DNA of 64,000 bases, taken from assembly GCA_020744225.1 (NCBI GenBank), contig JAGMWG010000007.1:310001-374000 (forward strand), written 5' to 3'. The DNA comes from Paraphoma chrysanthemicola. Taxonomy: Eukaryota > Ascomycota > Dothideomycetes > Pleosporales > Phaeosphaeriaceae. This document shows, in pieces, positions 21,424 through 33,079 of this stretch. Both the position numbers and the translations under genes were made by a program. Position 1 is the first letter of the stretch. Each line of letters begins with the position of its first letter. The notes under the pieces are model-generated. The model was not told where the DNA came from. It was given only the letters and a program-made list of their open reading frames with translations, and did no database searches.

Positions 21424-22810
21424 TCAAGCCTCCCTGCCTCCCCAATTCCCCGTTTCATTACCCCTATCTGCATTCCTGGCCCCATCAAGACCTGTATATG
21501 CTTCTTTACAGACTTGTGCAAATCGCCTCCCCTTGTGTCCAAGCAGTGACTCTATACATCATATAATTAGTCTCGTAGACGCACCCAAGTACACCTGCAT
21601 ACGAAGCATAGGTGAAAACTTACCAGTGAAAGCCTGCACGCCATGCAAAGATACACCAGCGACCAGGAAAATAGACACAAACGCTGCATATCCCGGCTTG
21701 ACCTTTTGCGTCTGAACGAAGCTCGGTACTTCCATCCCATTGCGAAGGTTGTTGTATTGCGCTATAAGCATGACAGCTAGCGCCGCGCTGACTAGCAGCG
21801 TCAACCCGGAGAGAATCATCGCAGACAATCCTAGAGCAGCGTTCTTGGGCGTCTGCTTGAAGGGTGTATGCAACCATTCGGCTAGGAGGAAGATGATTGT
21901 CAGCGCGACGCAGATGACGAGGACGATGTATTGCCATATGAGGTCGGAGGAGCTTGTTGCAGCTTCGATTTCGTGTAGTAGCGATGTGGCGTTGAACGGA
22001 ATGATAGTGCTATTGGTATTGCTGCTTGATAGGAGACTCGAAGTAAGGTTCTGCGCTGCATCGATTGCATCGCCAAACCCGAGGAGAGATAAGCGTTGAC
22101 GTTGATGAAACAAGCTGCAGGCATAATTGCAAGCGAAGTAGGTTCCGTTGGGAAGGAAATCGGCATCGAAGAACTTGCGTCTGGTTTGTTTCTTCCGGCA
22201 AGGAGAGTAACGGAAAGTACAAACTGCGTGCCGATAGCAAGCAAGCGGTATGTGGCAATCAGCTTACCCTTGTGGATGAAGTCCTGAATGCCGACGATGC
22301 AATTCGGATGCGTGATGACGCTCAAGACGAGCATGACGCACGCCAGATTGTATTGATATGCGGATATGGAGCAGGCGTGGTTGCTGAATGTGACGAGGAG
22401 CGCGATGCTTGCGATGAGTTGATGATCGCCCAGGGCGTGAAGGAGACGTTGTAGGATATGAATGAGGCGGATGTAGAAAAGGCGGTGTGTCGATGACTTC
22501 GTGCTCGAAGAGGCTTCCCAGAAGTGCCATTTGATGCGGTCTACGAGAAGTACCAGGGAGAGGATAAGCGCCGTGATGGCGCTGGCAATGAAGGTTTTGA
22601 CGATCTGAGTTGGTGATTAGATTGGTGATTAGAAGAGAACAAATCCTGTTTTTGCAGGGCACTTACAATCTTTCCAGTGAATTCTTTGTCGATTATGAGC
22701 TTTTGAGGCTCCGTCAAGGCAGTGGCGTTGTTGTATAGTGCGAAGTTGTAGATAACGGGGCTGCGAGATGCGCACTTTTGCGCATTGGGAAGGAAGATCA
22801 AAGAATCCAT
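21424..22810 (-). CDS. Fungal multi-pass membrane protein of unknown function
   Basis: Reconstructed as four exons: 22667-22810, 22268-22604, 21624-22223, 21424-21551 (402 aa). All junctions are GT-AG, phases agree, donors are GTAAGT, GTAAGC and GTAAGT. At least six hydrophobic segments are visible, including VKTFIASAITALILSLVLL, ASIALLVTF, CVMLVLSVITHP, YIVLVICVALTIIFLLAEW, SAMILSGLTLLVSAALAVML and AAFVSIFLVAGVSLHG. The motif around LLHALGDHQLIASIALL plus ISAYQYN resembles a widespread fungal membrane family with L(S/G)DQQLVTG, known to me only as hypothetical. An Asn-rich, likely luminal loop carries several N-glycosylation sequons (NLTSS, NSTII, NATSL). The last exon is the least certain. 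Confidence 0.65.
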
Positions 22811-23579
22811 CACGACCAGCAGAGCGTTCTCGAATATAGAATCAGACAAGCGAGCGACTGGAGATAGCAAAGAGTGTGTGGTATGTGGAATGAATGTGAT
22901 GAGCAGACACACAGTACTAAGCGTAGAGCACAACAGTAATTATATGTCTACACTGTCTCTCGGGTAAAGGGGCATAGCAGGTCCCCAATTACATCAAGTG
23001 CGGTCCGTACCCTTGTAAAAGTCCTTCGGTGTGCTTCGGTATGCACGCCACATGTAGGGTCGACAAGGCTGAGACTCTGTAAGGCACACACTTTGCGGTG
23101 GCTGCTTATGTCCACCGGCCATCTACCTGAATTCAGAGAGATGTTACCATTTTTACTGCATCATCTCTTTGTGTGACCTTCCGCTTAGATAAGTATATAA
23201 TTTGAGGGGCATGTTCACCGAAGTAATGGTCTCACATTACCGAACTTGCATTGTCAGAATTTCGGATTTCATCGCCTGACCTTCACTGTTTGTCAGATTT
23301 CGCAATTTGATGGGCGGAAATTCCAAAATTAATCACCTTGCGTAACAATAATACCGCATAACATCGTGATGCAGCAGGTCCTCTCCAGCCGTGTTCGTAA
23401 AGGGGGTATGGATACCATATCAACTCTGACGGGCCAGGCACTGGATTTATTTGGCCCACTCTCCCTCAGGAGGTACGATCCATTGCTGCCTCCGTATTTC
23501 CATCTTGCGTACCGACCATTATCTTCAAACTTTCCCCCCTTTCCCTGCAAATTTACACCAAACCCAGCCGCTCCACACT
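22811..23579. other. Divergent intergenic region
   Basis: Promoters for the membrane protein (leftward) and the 23580 gene (rightward). In the membrane protein's frame an extension with signal-peptide character (VCLLITFIPHTTHSLL) exists upstream of its ATG, but it has no ATG and begins after a stop. Confidence 0.45.
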
Positions 23580-24584
23580 ATGTCCAGCGGCGATCAAGAC
23601 AGTGGTCCAAAAGCGCACATTCCCCAGTACGCATTGAGCAGAAATTCTGTTGGTGATCTGCAATGGACACCGCCCGACGGCTCCCAGCAATTGCGAGATG
23701 CTCTGTTCTGTGCCTTTCCGACTATACAGGACCACGAGGACCGCATGCACGCTGCTATCCTGAGGTTCTACCAGGAAGTCACCCCTACGCTCGATTATTT
23801 GGCAGTATCGTATACTCCTGAATCATCATTGCGGCTTCAACACGATCTCCAGCGAGCTCCATTGCTTCCAGTAGCGTCCGCAGGCCGAGACGACGACGGC
23901 AAGGTCCCTTGACTAAGAAGCAAAAGGAAGGCGCTAATTTAACGCGTAAAATGGTTTGTGGAAAACACAAGAAGGCAAAAACGAAGGTCAGAACCGCGTA
24001 CTGGTCAGAGACCTTGCTAACGTACTCAGTGTGACCCAAATATTTGTCAGGACAATGGCCTACATAAGCACGGAGCCACTCAAATTGACGCAGTTCAGGG
24101 CAGACCCTTACCTGCGAGTAGCGGGACTACCACAGCTTTGTCAACTATACATATGCAGGAGGCTCAAATTGACTGGCTCCATCCCGAGGCCATTGAAAGT
24201 CCACTTGGAGGCCACTACCAAGATCCTGCAGACATGCACTGGCAGGTCGCTCCGTCAGTACTGGTTGGCTATCAGCAAGCTTTCGATTCACAACAAATCG
24301 AAATTTCCTGCCAGACCAACTTTTCTGACTTCTATACCTCGAGCCAGCAAGGAGCTCAAGCGACGCAGCCAGTCACTTGGCTCATGCCGCAGAATGCGAG
24401 CTGTCCAGGCACATCAGCACAATTTTATGCTTTGCAAGCTGATGCAACACAATGCGACCCATCAATGGTACCGTTCTTTGGTCCAGCAGCATCTTCAACC
24501 AACGTTCTCCAGCTCTATGACGCACAAGAACCCCGCTGGGATCCTTCACAGACGACATTCGCAGCCGACTATTCTGGCTCGTAG
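23580..24584 (+). CDS. Hypothetical protein with basic CX(n)HKKxKxKCD motif
   Basis: Reconstructed as exons 23580-23809, 23872-23986 and 24030-24584 (299 aa; 900 nt, phases agree). The second intron (donor GTCAGA, GCTAAC branch point, CTCAG) and the first (donor GTATAC) are weaker than average. Residues 80-130 form a strongly basic block (VRRPRRRRQGPLTKKQKEG), then MVCGKHKKAKTKCDPNIC, a Cys/His/Lys pattern recalling, but not matching, zinc-cluster DNA-binding domains. The remainder is Gln/Ala/Ser/Pro-rich with Trp-Leu pairs (DWLHPEAIE, VTWLMPQ), like an activation domain. A nuclear regulator is a reasonable guess, not a demonstrated function. Confidence 0.5.
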
Positions 24585-25826
24585 GAAAATATCAATGAGC
24601 ATTTCAATGGAGAGTCGCCAGGCCTCCATGCTACACTCAACGAGTGTTTGGGGCCTCTGGGAATGGATCGCGAATTAAAGGCGCCGAAGCGTAGCCTACG
24701 GGATAAAGTTCTTCTCTTTCTGAAGCGTATACCAAGTCGAAATAAATTCTTCAAACCCGCAATCTGAGCTTTACTCTCACGGGAAACAATAGTAATACTG
24801 GCGGGTGTGATGAAATTGATGCACCTGTGTCGGACTGGTGCGTGCATGGAGTACTGCGGTGCTGTATGAGGGATGTTCGCTCGCACGGCTCGGTCGCGGC
24901 GCGACGTGGCGTGAGGGTAGTGTAATACGGCTGGAATCAACCTGAGACGAAGTGCATTAAAGAGAAAAGGCAATCACAACAGCCAGAATGAAGTAACAAA
25001 TCGGGCGATAAGGCCATAAGTAGTCAGCTTAAGTGAGAAGCAAGGGCTGTAAAAGTTTCATTGGGAATCAACTGCTTAAAATCCGTTCGGATGCGGCAGT
25101 AGATTCCATGATGCCCGTAGACAGGCTAGATAATTTCCGACTCAATTGCAAAAGTGTTTCAATCCAGAAGTGCGGGAACGTGAAGTCACTGTTTGATGCT
25201 AGATGCAACTCACTACAGCTCTCTAGTCCTGTTAGGGCTGATTCTCACGACATGTGAAACCTGGTTTGAGAGCATCGCCAATAGATACAGGTGCCTTTGA
25301 TGCCAAAGTCATCTAGTGCACGTTGTATCCAGGAGATCTTCAGCATCTCGTAAAGTATCATCTACGGCCTTAACTCTACGTAAGTCTCTCGGGACTACCG
25401 CCATACCATGACTGTACCCCAGGGGCGTGCACAGTACAGATGTTGTCGCAAGACTATAGGAACATCTCTCTCCACAGCGATAGCGCAGTCCCGGTAAACA
25501 CTTACGCTAATAGTCTGCTACAAAACTCAACAGCCTCGTCAGTGCGTATCGAGTGTTGGCTGACGATCAAGCTTCTCAAATCATCGTGTCCTTTGGATAC
25601 ATACCTTACGGCACCACTGGCGCCCACCAGCTTCAAGACTTGTATCTCGATAGCACGTCACGCCCGACTCATATCAGGAATTATACGATTTCTATGCATG
25701 GCATTGCGCCGCTCTACGCTCATTGCGACTGTCCTTCTCTGCCTGCCGCGGCATCTGCAGGCAGTAGATATTCTCTCATTCTCCGCTGCCCTTTATGTTT
25801 GCATTCTCTAGGTCTTCACCACTACG
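24585..25826. other. Intergenic region
   Basis: No supported gene; frames are short and interrupted, with no repeats or RNA genes recognised. Confidence 0.45.
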
Positions 25827-26454
25827 TCACCCATCTGGTATGATGTCATCGAGATTTACGACGCTCTCAACGCTATTCCAGTACTTGACAAGCAGGCGAG
25901 GATCCATATCTAAGCCTTCGTGGTATGCACCCTCAGGCTGTGGTTCATTCCTCACAGCATATGCCCGGAGATTGTCTAATTTCTCGTTCGGAGATGGCTG
26001 CACTGGTGTGTCATGGTGATGGTACATGGAGAATCTCGGGCGGTCGAATTTAGTAGAATCGATTGTCTCGCGATGAGCAGAGTTCGAAGGGCTCAGCTCT
26101 TGGAAAGGAATGTCGGCACCGTATAGAAATCCGAGGTCCGCGCTTGGCTGTTGAGTAGTTGATCTGGAGTGATTGACGGTCTAATTGCTTGTCCGTTAGG
26201 CTTAGGTCATTATCGCTATCTTTAGAATCGTATCGCACTGCGTTACCCATCCATATGATGGGCGTCTTGGGCTGTCATAGGCGAGTGGCATTCCTAGCTG
26301 ACGCCGATGTCCTGCGCAACTTGCATGGCCGTACATCATCGTCAGTGTTGTCAGTCTCGTGGTAAGCCTCAATAGAGATAGGCTCAGTGAGCGTCTCATT
26401 GCTGCCTCGGTTCAATCTGAGATGGCACCAGTGTGTGATGATATAGACCCTACC
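25827..26454 (-). CDS. Possible multi-exon hypothetical gene (3' part)
   Basis: Four coding-like stretches on the minus strand can be joined with GT-AG introns and matching phase: an exon ending at 26454 (upstream limit uncertain, perhaps to about 26700; contains SISYESFAEDVEARHARIRC), 26335-26401 (NETLTEPISIEAYHETDNTDD), 26239-26271 (PKTPIIWMGNA) and 25827-26147, which reads PSADLGFLYGADIPFQELS and ends VVNLDDIIPDG with a stop. Amino-acid composition looks real, but donors are weak, no start is identified and no domain is recognised. It may be a decayed gene. Confidence 0.28.
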
Positions 26455-28738
26455 ATTCCTCAGGTCGCTTGCGCCTCCCTATGTCAATCTGGTGTACTTT
26501 GCATCGGATGCGAGCATGGCGAGCCTCCACATCCTCAGCAAAGCTTTCGTAGGAGATGCTTTCAGTCGGGCTGCTGCTGCTGCTGCAACGACGATGGTGG
26601 TGCCGTACTGCGTCGCCCAAGATGAGACGAATAGACGAAGCTGAACCAGCCGAGATGGGAGGAAGGAAGTCGCAAGGCTGCCTGGTTGAGGATTGTATGT
26701 GACGGCTGTGCGCTAGCGCGAATGGTTAGGCATGAGCGAGCGATAGGCAACTCGAGGAACAAGTCATATGGGACGAATGTAACCGGGCCTCTCACTTGAT
26801 CGTACGGGATTCTCTAAAGTTACTAAGTGACCATGTCCTGAAAGCGAAACCTGTATGACGTTGAAACTTTTTACTCGACAAAAATTGACTTGAACAATAC
26901 GCTGAAGACAGATAGGGTCTTACACACGTTCGTTGTTGCGATCTCACTCTTCCGTATATTGCATGCGATTCCGATATTTCTTATCTGGAGAAACGTACTA
27001 CGGGAAGGTGATGAAGCGCGCATCCGTTCGTCTACGTACCTGGGAGCGTACAGCAAGCACAAGATATGGGTAACTTCGCCTTACTCTTGACTTCACTCGA
27101 TTTAACATGGAACATGCTTATCTGTCGATGAGGTGTACTTCTGAACACCTGAACACTCCACATCACAATGACACAGGGTAATGCTCGGCTGACTCGCGTC
27201 CAACGTGTTTGGGAGTACTTCTCGGATGTAAATGGGACAAAGAAATTGATGACGATAGTGGCCCGTCACTCTAGGGATCTTGAAGGCGACTTGGTAACGT
27301 TGCGAGCCAGCGGGTGGTATCATGCGTTGCAGAAGTGTCGCGAGCTTGATAGCTCTGATGTTGAGGCGGGTGTGAATCGGTCCGGAAATCGAACGGTATG
27401 GGTCTTGCGAGCTGTGCTGTGCTAGCGGCGCATATCTACGCCCACTTCCATTTAGTTCTGGGTCGAGATTTTCCCTAGAAAGAAGGTACTTGGACAAAAC
27501 TGCGCGCTCGGGCTGTTCTACTACACCTTGGCGGCCCCGGTGGGACAACAGTTCTACCCCATCCGCAACTTCTTTTACGGGCAGCGCAGATAGATGCCCA
27601 GAGGCCCTTGATGTATTATAAAGGTTGTATTGCAGACGTACAAACACGCGAAGGCATTCAGGAACGTCCCACTGGAGATGTCAAGGTGCAGTAGAGAAGA
27701 GTCGTGCGTCGACTCACCGTAACTCGGTTTTGTGATGTGCACCGACCTTCCCGGATCACGAATGTTGCCACGTCAGCTCGTACGGATGCTACGGCGAGCA
27801 TGAAGCTGGAAAGTTCACGATCCTTGGCAGGGAGGCGACAAGTTGGTCACGATGTGCGTCGGGAGTGTCGAAGCGCCAGGCGCTAACAAAACATGTCACC
27901 TGCAGCGCGCCGCGTGACCGTCGCCCAGACCAACGAAACGACGAAGCCCCTGATGGTAAGGCGAGCTGAGCCAGGCGGCAAGAACGGGCGAGGTCCGAAG
28001 GTTAGACCCGGCTGTATTGCAAGCGGAATGTACGTCCCTTGAGGGGATGTGCGTGCTGGCGCTGGAAGCCGCAGACTTTCTGGGGTCCGAGATCGATTGC
28101 GGGGTAGCGTATTTTTTTAGCTCATAAAAATTCGGGAATGCCATTCTTAGATTGTTATTCATGAGGCACAGTCGATTGCCCAGGCGGCTGGTGCTCAACA
28201 ACCTGAGCCAGAATGGATTCCCTATCGATCAGGACATTGCCGTCGCTCCATTCACCTGGTGATTCAAAACGACGTCGTCGTTTGCGTCGTGCTCTCTGCA
28301 CATCTGACAAAACGCTCGGATCAGGATCAGAGCCTGTGCTAGTGTGCGAAGCGCCCGTTCGACGATGCTTGTGGAGAAGGAAGGTCGCATGGCGGGGAAG
28401 TAACTAAGACGTAACACATTACTTGATAGAAGGCCACAACGCAGAGACTGCATGAGCCATGGACAGTCTGAATCCGTGAAATCTCTGCGACTGATCCACT
28501 ACGAAGCCCTCCACATGCTTCGATGCAGCCAGGCAATGCAGCTAGAGGTATCGTCACGATGCCGCTTCATGGATTCGCGAAACTGCCAAATTCGCATTTG
28601 CAGGCTGATGAGAAGACCTACTACAACGTGTCATATGTGGTCGAGCTCGAGCTCTCCAGATTGCTCATGATAATCGTTTGCAGCCTTGCGACAGATACAA
28701 GACTTGTTGAAAGCATGCAGACTGGTTGAAGCAGACCC
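26455..28738. other. Gene-poor region
   Basis: The first 250 bp may hold the 5' part of the gene to the left and include a (CTG)5 run at about 26570-26585. Elsewhere overlapping frames on both strands (for example 27102-27647 minus, 27168-27425 plus) have no motif, and I see no firm gene, repeat family or RNA. Confidence 0.4.
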
Positions 28739-29262
28739 ATGAAACACGATCAGGAAAGCGGTATGGCGAAATCGAAGGTGCGAGACCGAACATCGATGGC
28801 GACAGAGCCGGGGCAGGAGAATCCGGAGAAACAATGGTCGGCCATCACGACGGGTGTAACTGTGCGACCGAACAGTGTAAGCCACCTCGTTGGTGCGGAC
28901 GGTCGAGCGTCGTGAGATGGATGCAGAATCTCAATCACAGAATGAGCCAACGGCGAAGCGGCATGCAGCGGCAGCACTGGGCACAAACGCGAGGGCCATC
29001 ACGGTAGCCAGCCGGAAGGCACTGATCAGGCACGAGATGGTGAAAAAGATGCGGTCCGAATTTCGAGGGGGTAACAGAAATCGGTCTTTGACACACGGAA
29101 TGCTGGCTTTGGACGAGTTGGCGGCTCAGCTGACTTGTAAGAATGCTTGGCGGCTACGCATCTTACATCACAATTCAAATTTTAGCATCACTTCCAACGT
29201 TTCGCCTTCGCTTCCGCACGAGGTTTTCTATGACTAACGGCCTTCTGGGTCAATCCGACTGA
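28739..29262 (+). CDS. Possible small spliced hypothetical gene
   Basis: Exons 28739-28876, 28917-29136 and 29186-29262 give 144 aa with consistent phases; donors are GTAAGC and GTAAGA, acceptors GTGAG (poor) and TTTTAG. The product is hydrophilic and basic (KRHAAAALGTNARAITVASR, RHEMVKKMRSEFRGG) with no recognised domain. The first intron would be only 40 bp. Good donors and continuous composition are the support; homology cannot be judged by eye. Confidence 0.3.
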
Positions 29263-29374
29263 AGGGATGAATGACCAGTTTTCGCTCTGCTCCACTTTTG
29301 GGGCCGCGTTGGCTGCCGGGGAATGACTCTTGAGTACCACGGTGCATGCTCCTTTGCGTACAAAGGCTGGAGAC

Positions 29375-29382
29375 TATATAAG
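29375..29382 (+). promoter_or_regulatory. TATA box of the F-box gene
   Basis: TATATAAG, 163 bp upstream of the ATG at 29545, followed by a C/A-rich leader. A consensus TATA is uncommon in this window and suggests regulated expression. Confidence 0.6.
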
Positions 29383-29544
29383 AGCCTCAGCGCCTCCTTC
29401 AATAAAGGACTGTGATCACTTGACTAAACCCTACCTCACTTACCTCTAGCATTGACAGCAACGCCTCGCATATCAGAATAGTCAACCACGACCTACCTAC
29501 TCCACTACAGACCAACACCAACCCTGCTGTCACCCGAGAATTAA

Positions 29545-31042
29545 ATGCACATCAACGACCTCCCGTACGAGATATTGGCAAAGATCTTGGACGATGTCAC
29601 GAAGGCGCATATAGCGGATGGCCCGACATACACTTTCGGCCTCAGCCAGGCACCACTGCCTCTTCAAAGGGCTACCCTCCAGCGCTACGTCCGCGGACCC
29701 GTTCCACCAGAGCTACTGAAATGGGATGCCACATCTATGATCCGCTCGGTGTGCTGGAAGTGGCATGAGTGGGCATTAGAGCATTCTATCAAGGATGTTT
29801 ACATCCGACGCTGGAAGGGCGGAGAGGTATGTTTGGTACAGCATCATTGCATCGCGAACGAATGCTAACAGTCACCAGCGATGGGCAGAGCTCTCCAATC
29901 GTCGCGAGAGCTACCCGCTCTACGAGTTGATCGATCGTCCGACCGGCACCGCCGTCTACCGTGACCCATTCGCATCCCTAAAGCGCACCGTAAGCATCTG
30001 CAACGACTTTCCAGATGTTGCTTCCAAGATCAAGCGTGTGTGGGTGCATGGATTTCACACAGCGGCGACCGACCGGATGATTTTCGAGTCCCTTACCAAC
30101 TGCACCAACCTCACGTCACTCTCTATACCTTGGACAACCGTGAGGCACTTGGACGCAAAGGCGTGGCGGACCGTGTTGACAGGCAGCGGCAAGCCACTGC
30201 AGTCGTTGGAACTGCAGTGTGTGGATCCCACGTCTCAGCAGGCTGCAGACAAGGACAACTTGGTCGATCTTCAGCCTCTCCAGTCGGCCAACTTTGGTCA
30301 GCTGCGGCGTCTGAAGATATTCGGCGACACCACCTTCATGCCGCTTACAGACTCTGATCTCTATGCTATCGCTCGCACTGCCACCCAGCTGGAAGAGTTC
30401 CACCTTACCTGCAACTCATCCATTACAATTGACGGCGTCATGGCTATCGTGAAGGCATCGCGCAAGACACTCCGGGTTCTTGAGCACAGCCCGCGCTCCA
30501 ATGATGGCTTCTGGCACCCGCACCCTGGATCTCCAAGCGACAGCGAACATCTGTGCGAGACTTTCCGGTCCTGCCCAAAGCTCGAGACACTCTCCATTTC
30601 TCTTCCCTCGGTGTGCGCACATCTCTTCTCGGACGAGAATGTGCGATTCAGTGGCGATCTCCAGGTCCGTGCTTTGCATCTTTGTGGTCACGAGGACGGG
30701 CGTTCGACACAGGAGGCGACCGATGCCCTCGAGAAGCTGCTCCAGCAGGCACGCAAGCTCATCCGCCACCGCGCACAAAGCACCATTCCGCGCGAGCTCT
30801 ACGTCGAATTATTCTTTGCCGGCTGTGTCTTCGAGCCTGGTTTCGATTCTGTCCATGGCGACTTCGCATTGGCACAGATCTCCAGCGATGGACTCTGGCC
30901 CCAGAATGTGCAATTCAGCGGCAAAGGCCCATACGGATCTACTGGCCTGTACGAGAAGGAAGAAGAAGGCCCCTTCCAACGCATCGACGAAAGCGAATTC
31001 CTACACGGTGTTCGCCGCAGGTTGCACTGCATCTCGACCTGA
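29545..31042 (+). CDS. F-box protein with LRR-like repeats
   Basis: Probable substrate receptor of an SCF ubiquitin ligase. Exons 29545-29826 and 29879-31042 (481 aa); intron of 52 bp with GTATGT, GCTAAC and CCAG. The N-terminus MHINDLPYEILAKILDDV is an F-box-like start (LPxEIL). An Arg/Trp-rich stretch (SVCWKWHEWALEH) follows, typical of fungal F-box proteins. From about residue 130 leucine-rich motifs recur (LTNCTNLTSLSIP, LQSLELQCVD, LRRLKIFGDT, LEEFHLTCN, LRVLEHS, LETLSISLPS). The target is unknown; fungal F-box proteins of this kind diversify quickly. Confidence 0.8.
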
Positions 31043-32149
31043 TTGTGGATCAATCATCGGGAACGACTTATTTCCTTCTTGTAAACTCTAATACGTCTTA
31101 TCAACTTACGAATAACGGCCATTCGCATGAGCGGCACAGCCTGGAGCTAAGATACCCAGGCCTGAGAGCCACAATCGATTCATGCATTGGGAAAAAGCAT
31201 CAAACCTAGGATCAAGGGTTTTCAAAAAAGTATTATTATAGTCTGGCGAGCATTTGGCATTTGATGGCTGGTAGCCAATTGTTTCTCTTACCTATAGCAG
31301 TAGTCTCAGCATTCTTGCAATCAATGAACCTCTTTGTCTCTTCAGAAAGCTGCCTCACATTCATTGCATTGATATTGTCGAATTTGCCCTCGAATGTGGT
31401 CATTGAAATATCAATCGGATCGAAATTTGTACCTTCCACCGCCTTTTTATCTTCAACCTCGCAAGAGAACACTCGAGAACAAAACCAACAAGTCAGCGTG
31501 CATTCTCCTCAGTCTTGGCGAGCCCCACTCCTGCAAGCAACTTGCATCACTCTCCCAAAGCGGACAAGACCAAGGTACCCGTTCGCATGCTTACACATCT
31601 GCCAGTAAGCCATTGCTTCCGTTCCCAGCAGCACACTCTTTCCCAAACCCGACTTGCACCTGTCCGCCCGCTTACTCACAGCTCCACGATTCAAGTCATG
31701 CTCGCGGAACAGCGACCGCACTGTTATCACCGCTTTGGGAGTGGAGCCATGGTGCGACGTGCATTTACAATTCTTAGCTGAGCGTTGGATAATCGCCAAG
31801 CGGGGCGACGCTAACGCGGCGGGGCGTCAGGGATGTGACGTATCGCGAGGGGCCGCTTTGCTGCTTGCAGCTTGGGGTGCTGCGAGGTGTATGGCTTCAT
31901 TGTGAGGAATTGGGTAGGTTACAGCGTCAAGCGTGCGTTCTCGGCCTTATTGGACCGGTTTTCCTTGCGCGTGCCGGATGGGTCTTCCTGGTATAACTGC
32001 ATCTGCGATCGGAATTGCGTTGGTGCAGGTATATAAGTTGCGAAGCTTACCCCCCGCTTGCATCAGCTGTCCACTACTGCAACTTCCTCTGTGCCATTGA
32101 ACTTCAGTCTTTTCGCTTTATACCCCGTGACAGTTTCAAATCAGTCAAG
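31043..32149. other. Intergenic region with promoter of the flavodoxin-like gene
   Basis: A minus-strand stretch at 31236-31472 (DPIDISMTTFEGKFDNINAM ...) has coding-like composition but no ATG and no recognisable partner exon; it may be a gene remnant. The rest is promoter, with TATA at 32030. Confidence 0.4.
32030..32037 (+). promoter_or_regulatory. TATA box of the flavodoxin-like gene
   Basis: TATATAAG, 120 bp before the ATG at 32150, followed by a pyrimidine-rich leader. It fits a highly expressed or stress-inducible gene. Confidence 0.65.
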
Positions 32150-33079
32150 ATGGCGCCCAAGATTGCGATTGTGTACTATTCCATGTACGGCCACATCAAG
32201 CAATTGGTATGTTGCCCTTGTGGTGGTGAGGTTGCTGGGTGCAATCGGTACCCCGCCGGATGAAAGCTGCTTGCTGACCGTGGTAATTGCAGGCCGATGC
32301 TGAATTGAAGGGCATCAAGGAGGCTGGTGGTGACGCCGTTCTCCTCCAGTACGTACCACCTAGGCTTCCAATGGAGCGAGCTCGTGCAATTCGCGCAATG
32401 CTCAATGGCAATTCCAAGCACAGTCTAACAACACCACAGAGTCGCCGAGACCCTCTCAGATGATGTCCTCGCAAAGATGCACGCACCCCCTAAGCCTACC
32501 GATGTCACCGTCCTCAACGACCCCGCTCAGCTCGAGGAGTTCGACGGCGTCCTCTTCGGCATCCCCACTCGTTACGGTTCGTCTCCCACAGTCACGCAGC
32601 ATACACCCAACACCACAAACAAAACAACTGACTGTCTACAACAGGCAACTTTCCCGCACAGTTCAAGACCTTCTGGGACAAGTCCGGAAAGCAATGGGCC
32701 CAGGGCTCTTTCTGGGGCAAGTATGCCGGTGTCTTCATCAGCACCGGCACACTCGGCGGCGGCCAGGAGAGCACTGCTATCTCCACCATGAGCACACTTG
32801 TGCACCACGGCTTCATCTTCGTGCCATTGGGCTACAAGACCACTTTCGGTACGTCACTCCCATTCTTAGCTACCACTCGTTCATCATGAGATTCTCGTTG
32901 CTAACTCCCATCCCAAAGCCCAACTCTCCAACCTCGAGGAAGTCCACGGCGGCTCCCCCTGGGGCGCAGGAACCTTTGCTGCCGGCGACGGTTCGCGCCA
33001 GCCCACTCCTCTTGAACTCGACATTGCGACCAAGCAGGGCAAGGCCTTCTACGAGGCCGTCGCCAAGGCGCACCCGTGA
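32150..33079 (+). CDS. Flavodoxin-like NAD(P)H:quinone oxidoreductase (Pst2/Ycp4 family, Alt a 7-like)
   Basis: FMN-dependent WrbA-type enzyme that reduces quinones by two electrons and protects against oxidative stress; the family includes yeast Pst2, Rfs1 and Ycp4 and the minor allergens Alt a 7/Cla h 7. Five exons: 32150-32206, 32293-32348, 32440-32576, 32645-32848, 32919-33079; phases agree; 204 aa to the first stop, the usual length of the allergen. Motifs: IAIVYYSMYGHIK (FMN phosphate loop), GIPTRYGNFPAQ, STGTLGGGQESTA, and GSPWGAGTFAAGDGSRQP. The frame continues after its TGA stop (see next entry), so a longer isoform is likely. Introns near the 5' end are 68-91 bp. Confidence 0.93.

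Noticed and set aside
27102..27647. 181-codon minus-strand frame
   Set aside because: No ATG-supported family motif and a competing plus-strand frame; no basis to choose either.
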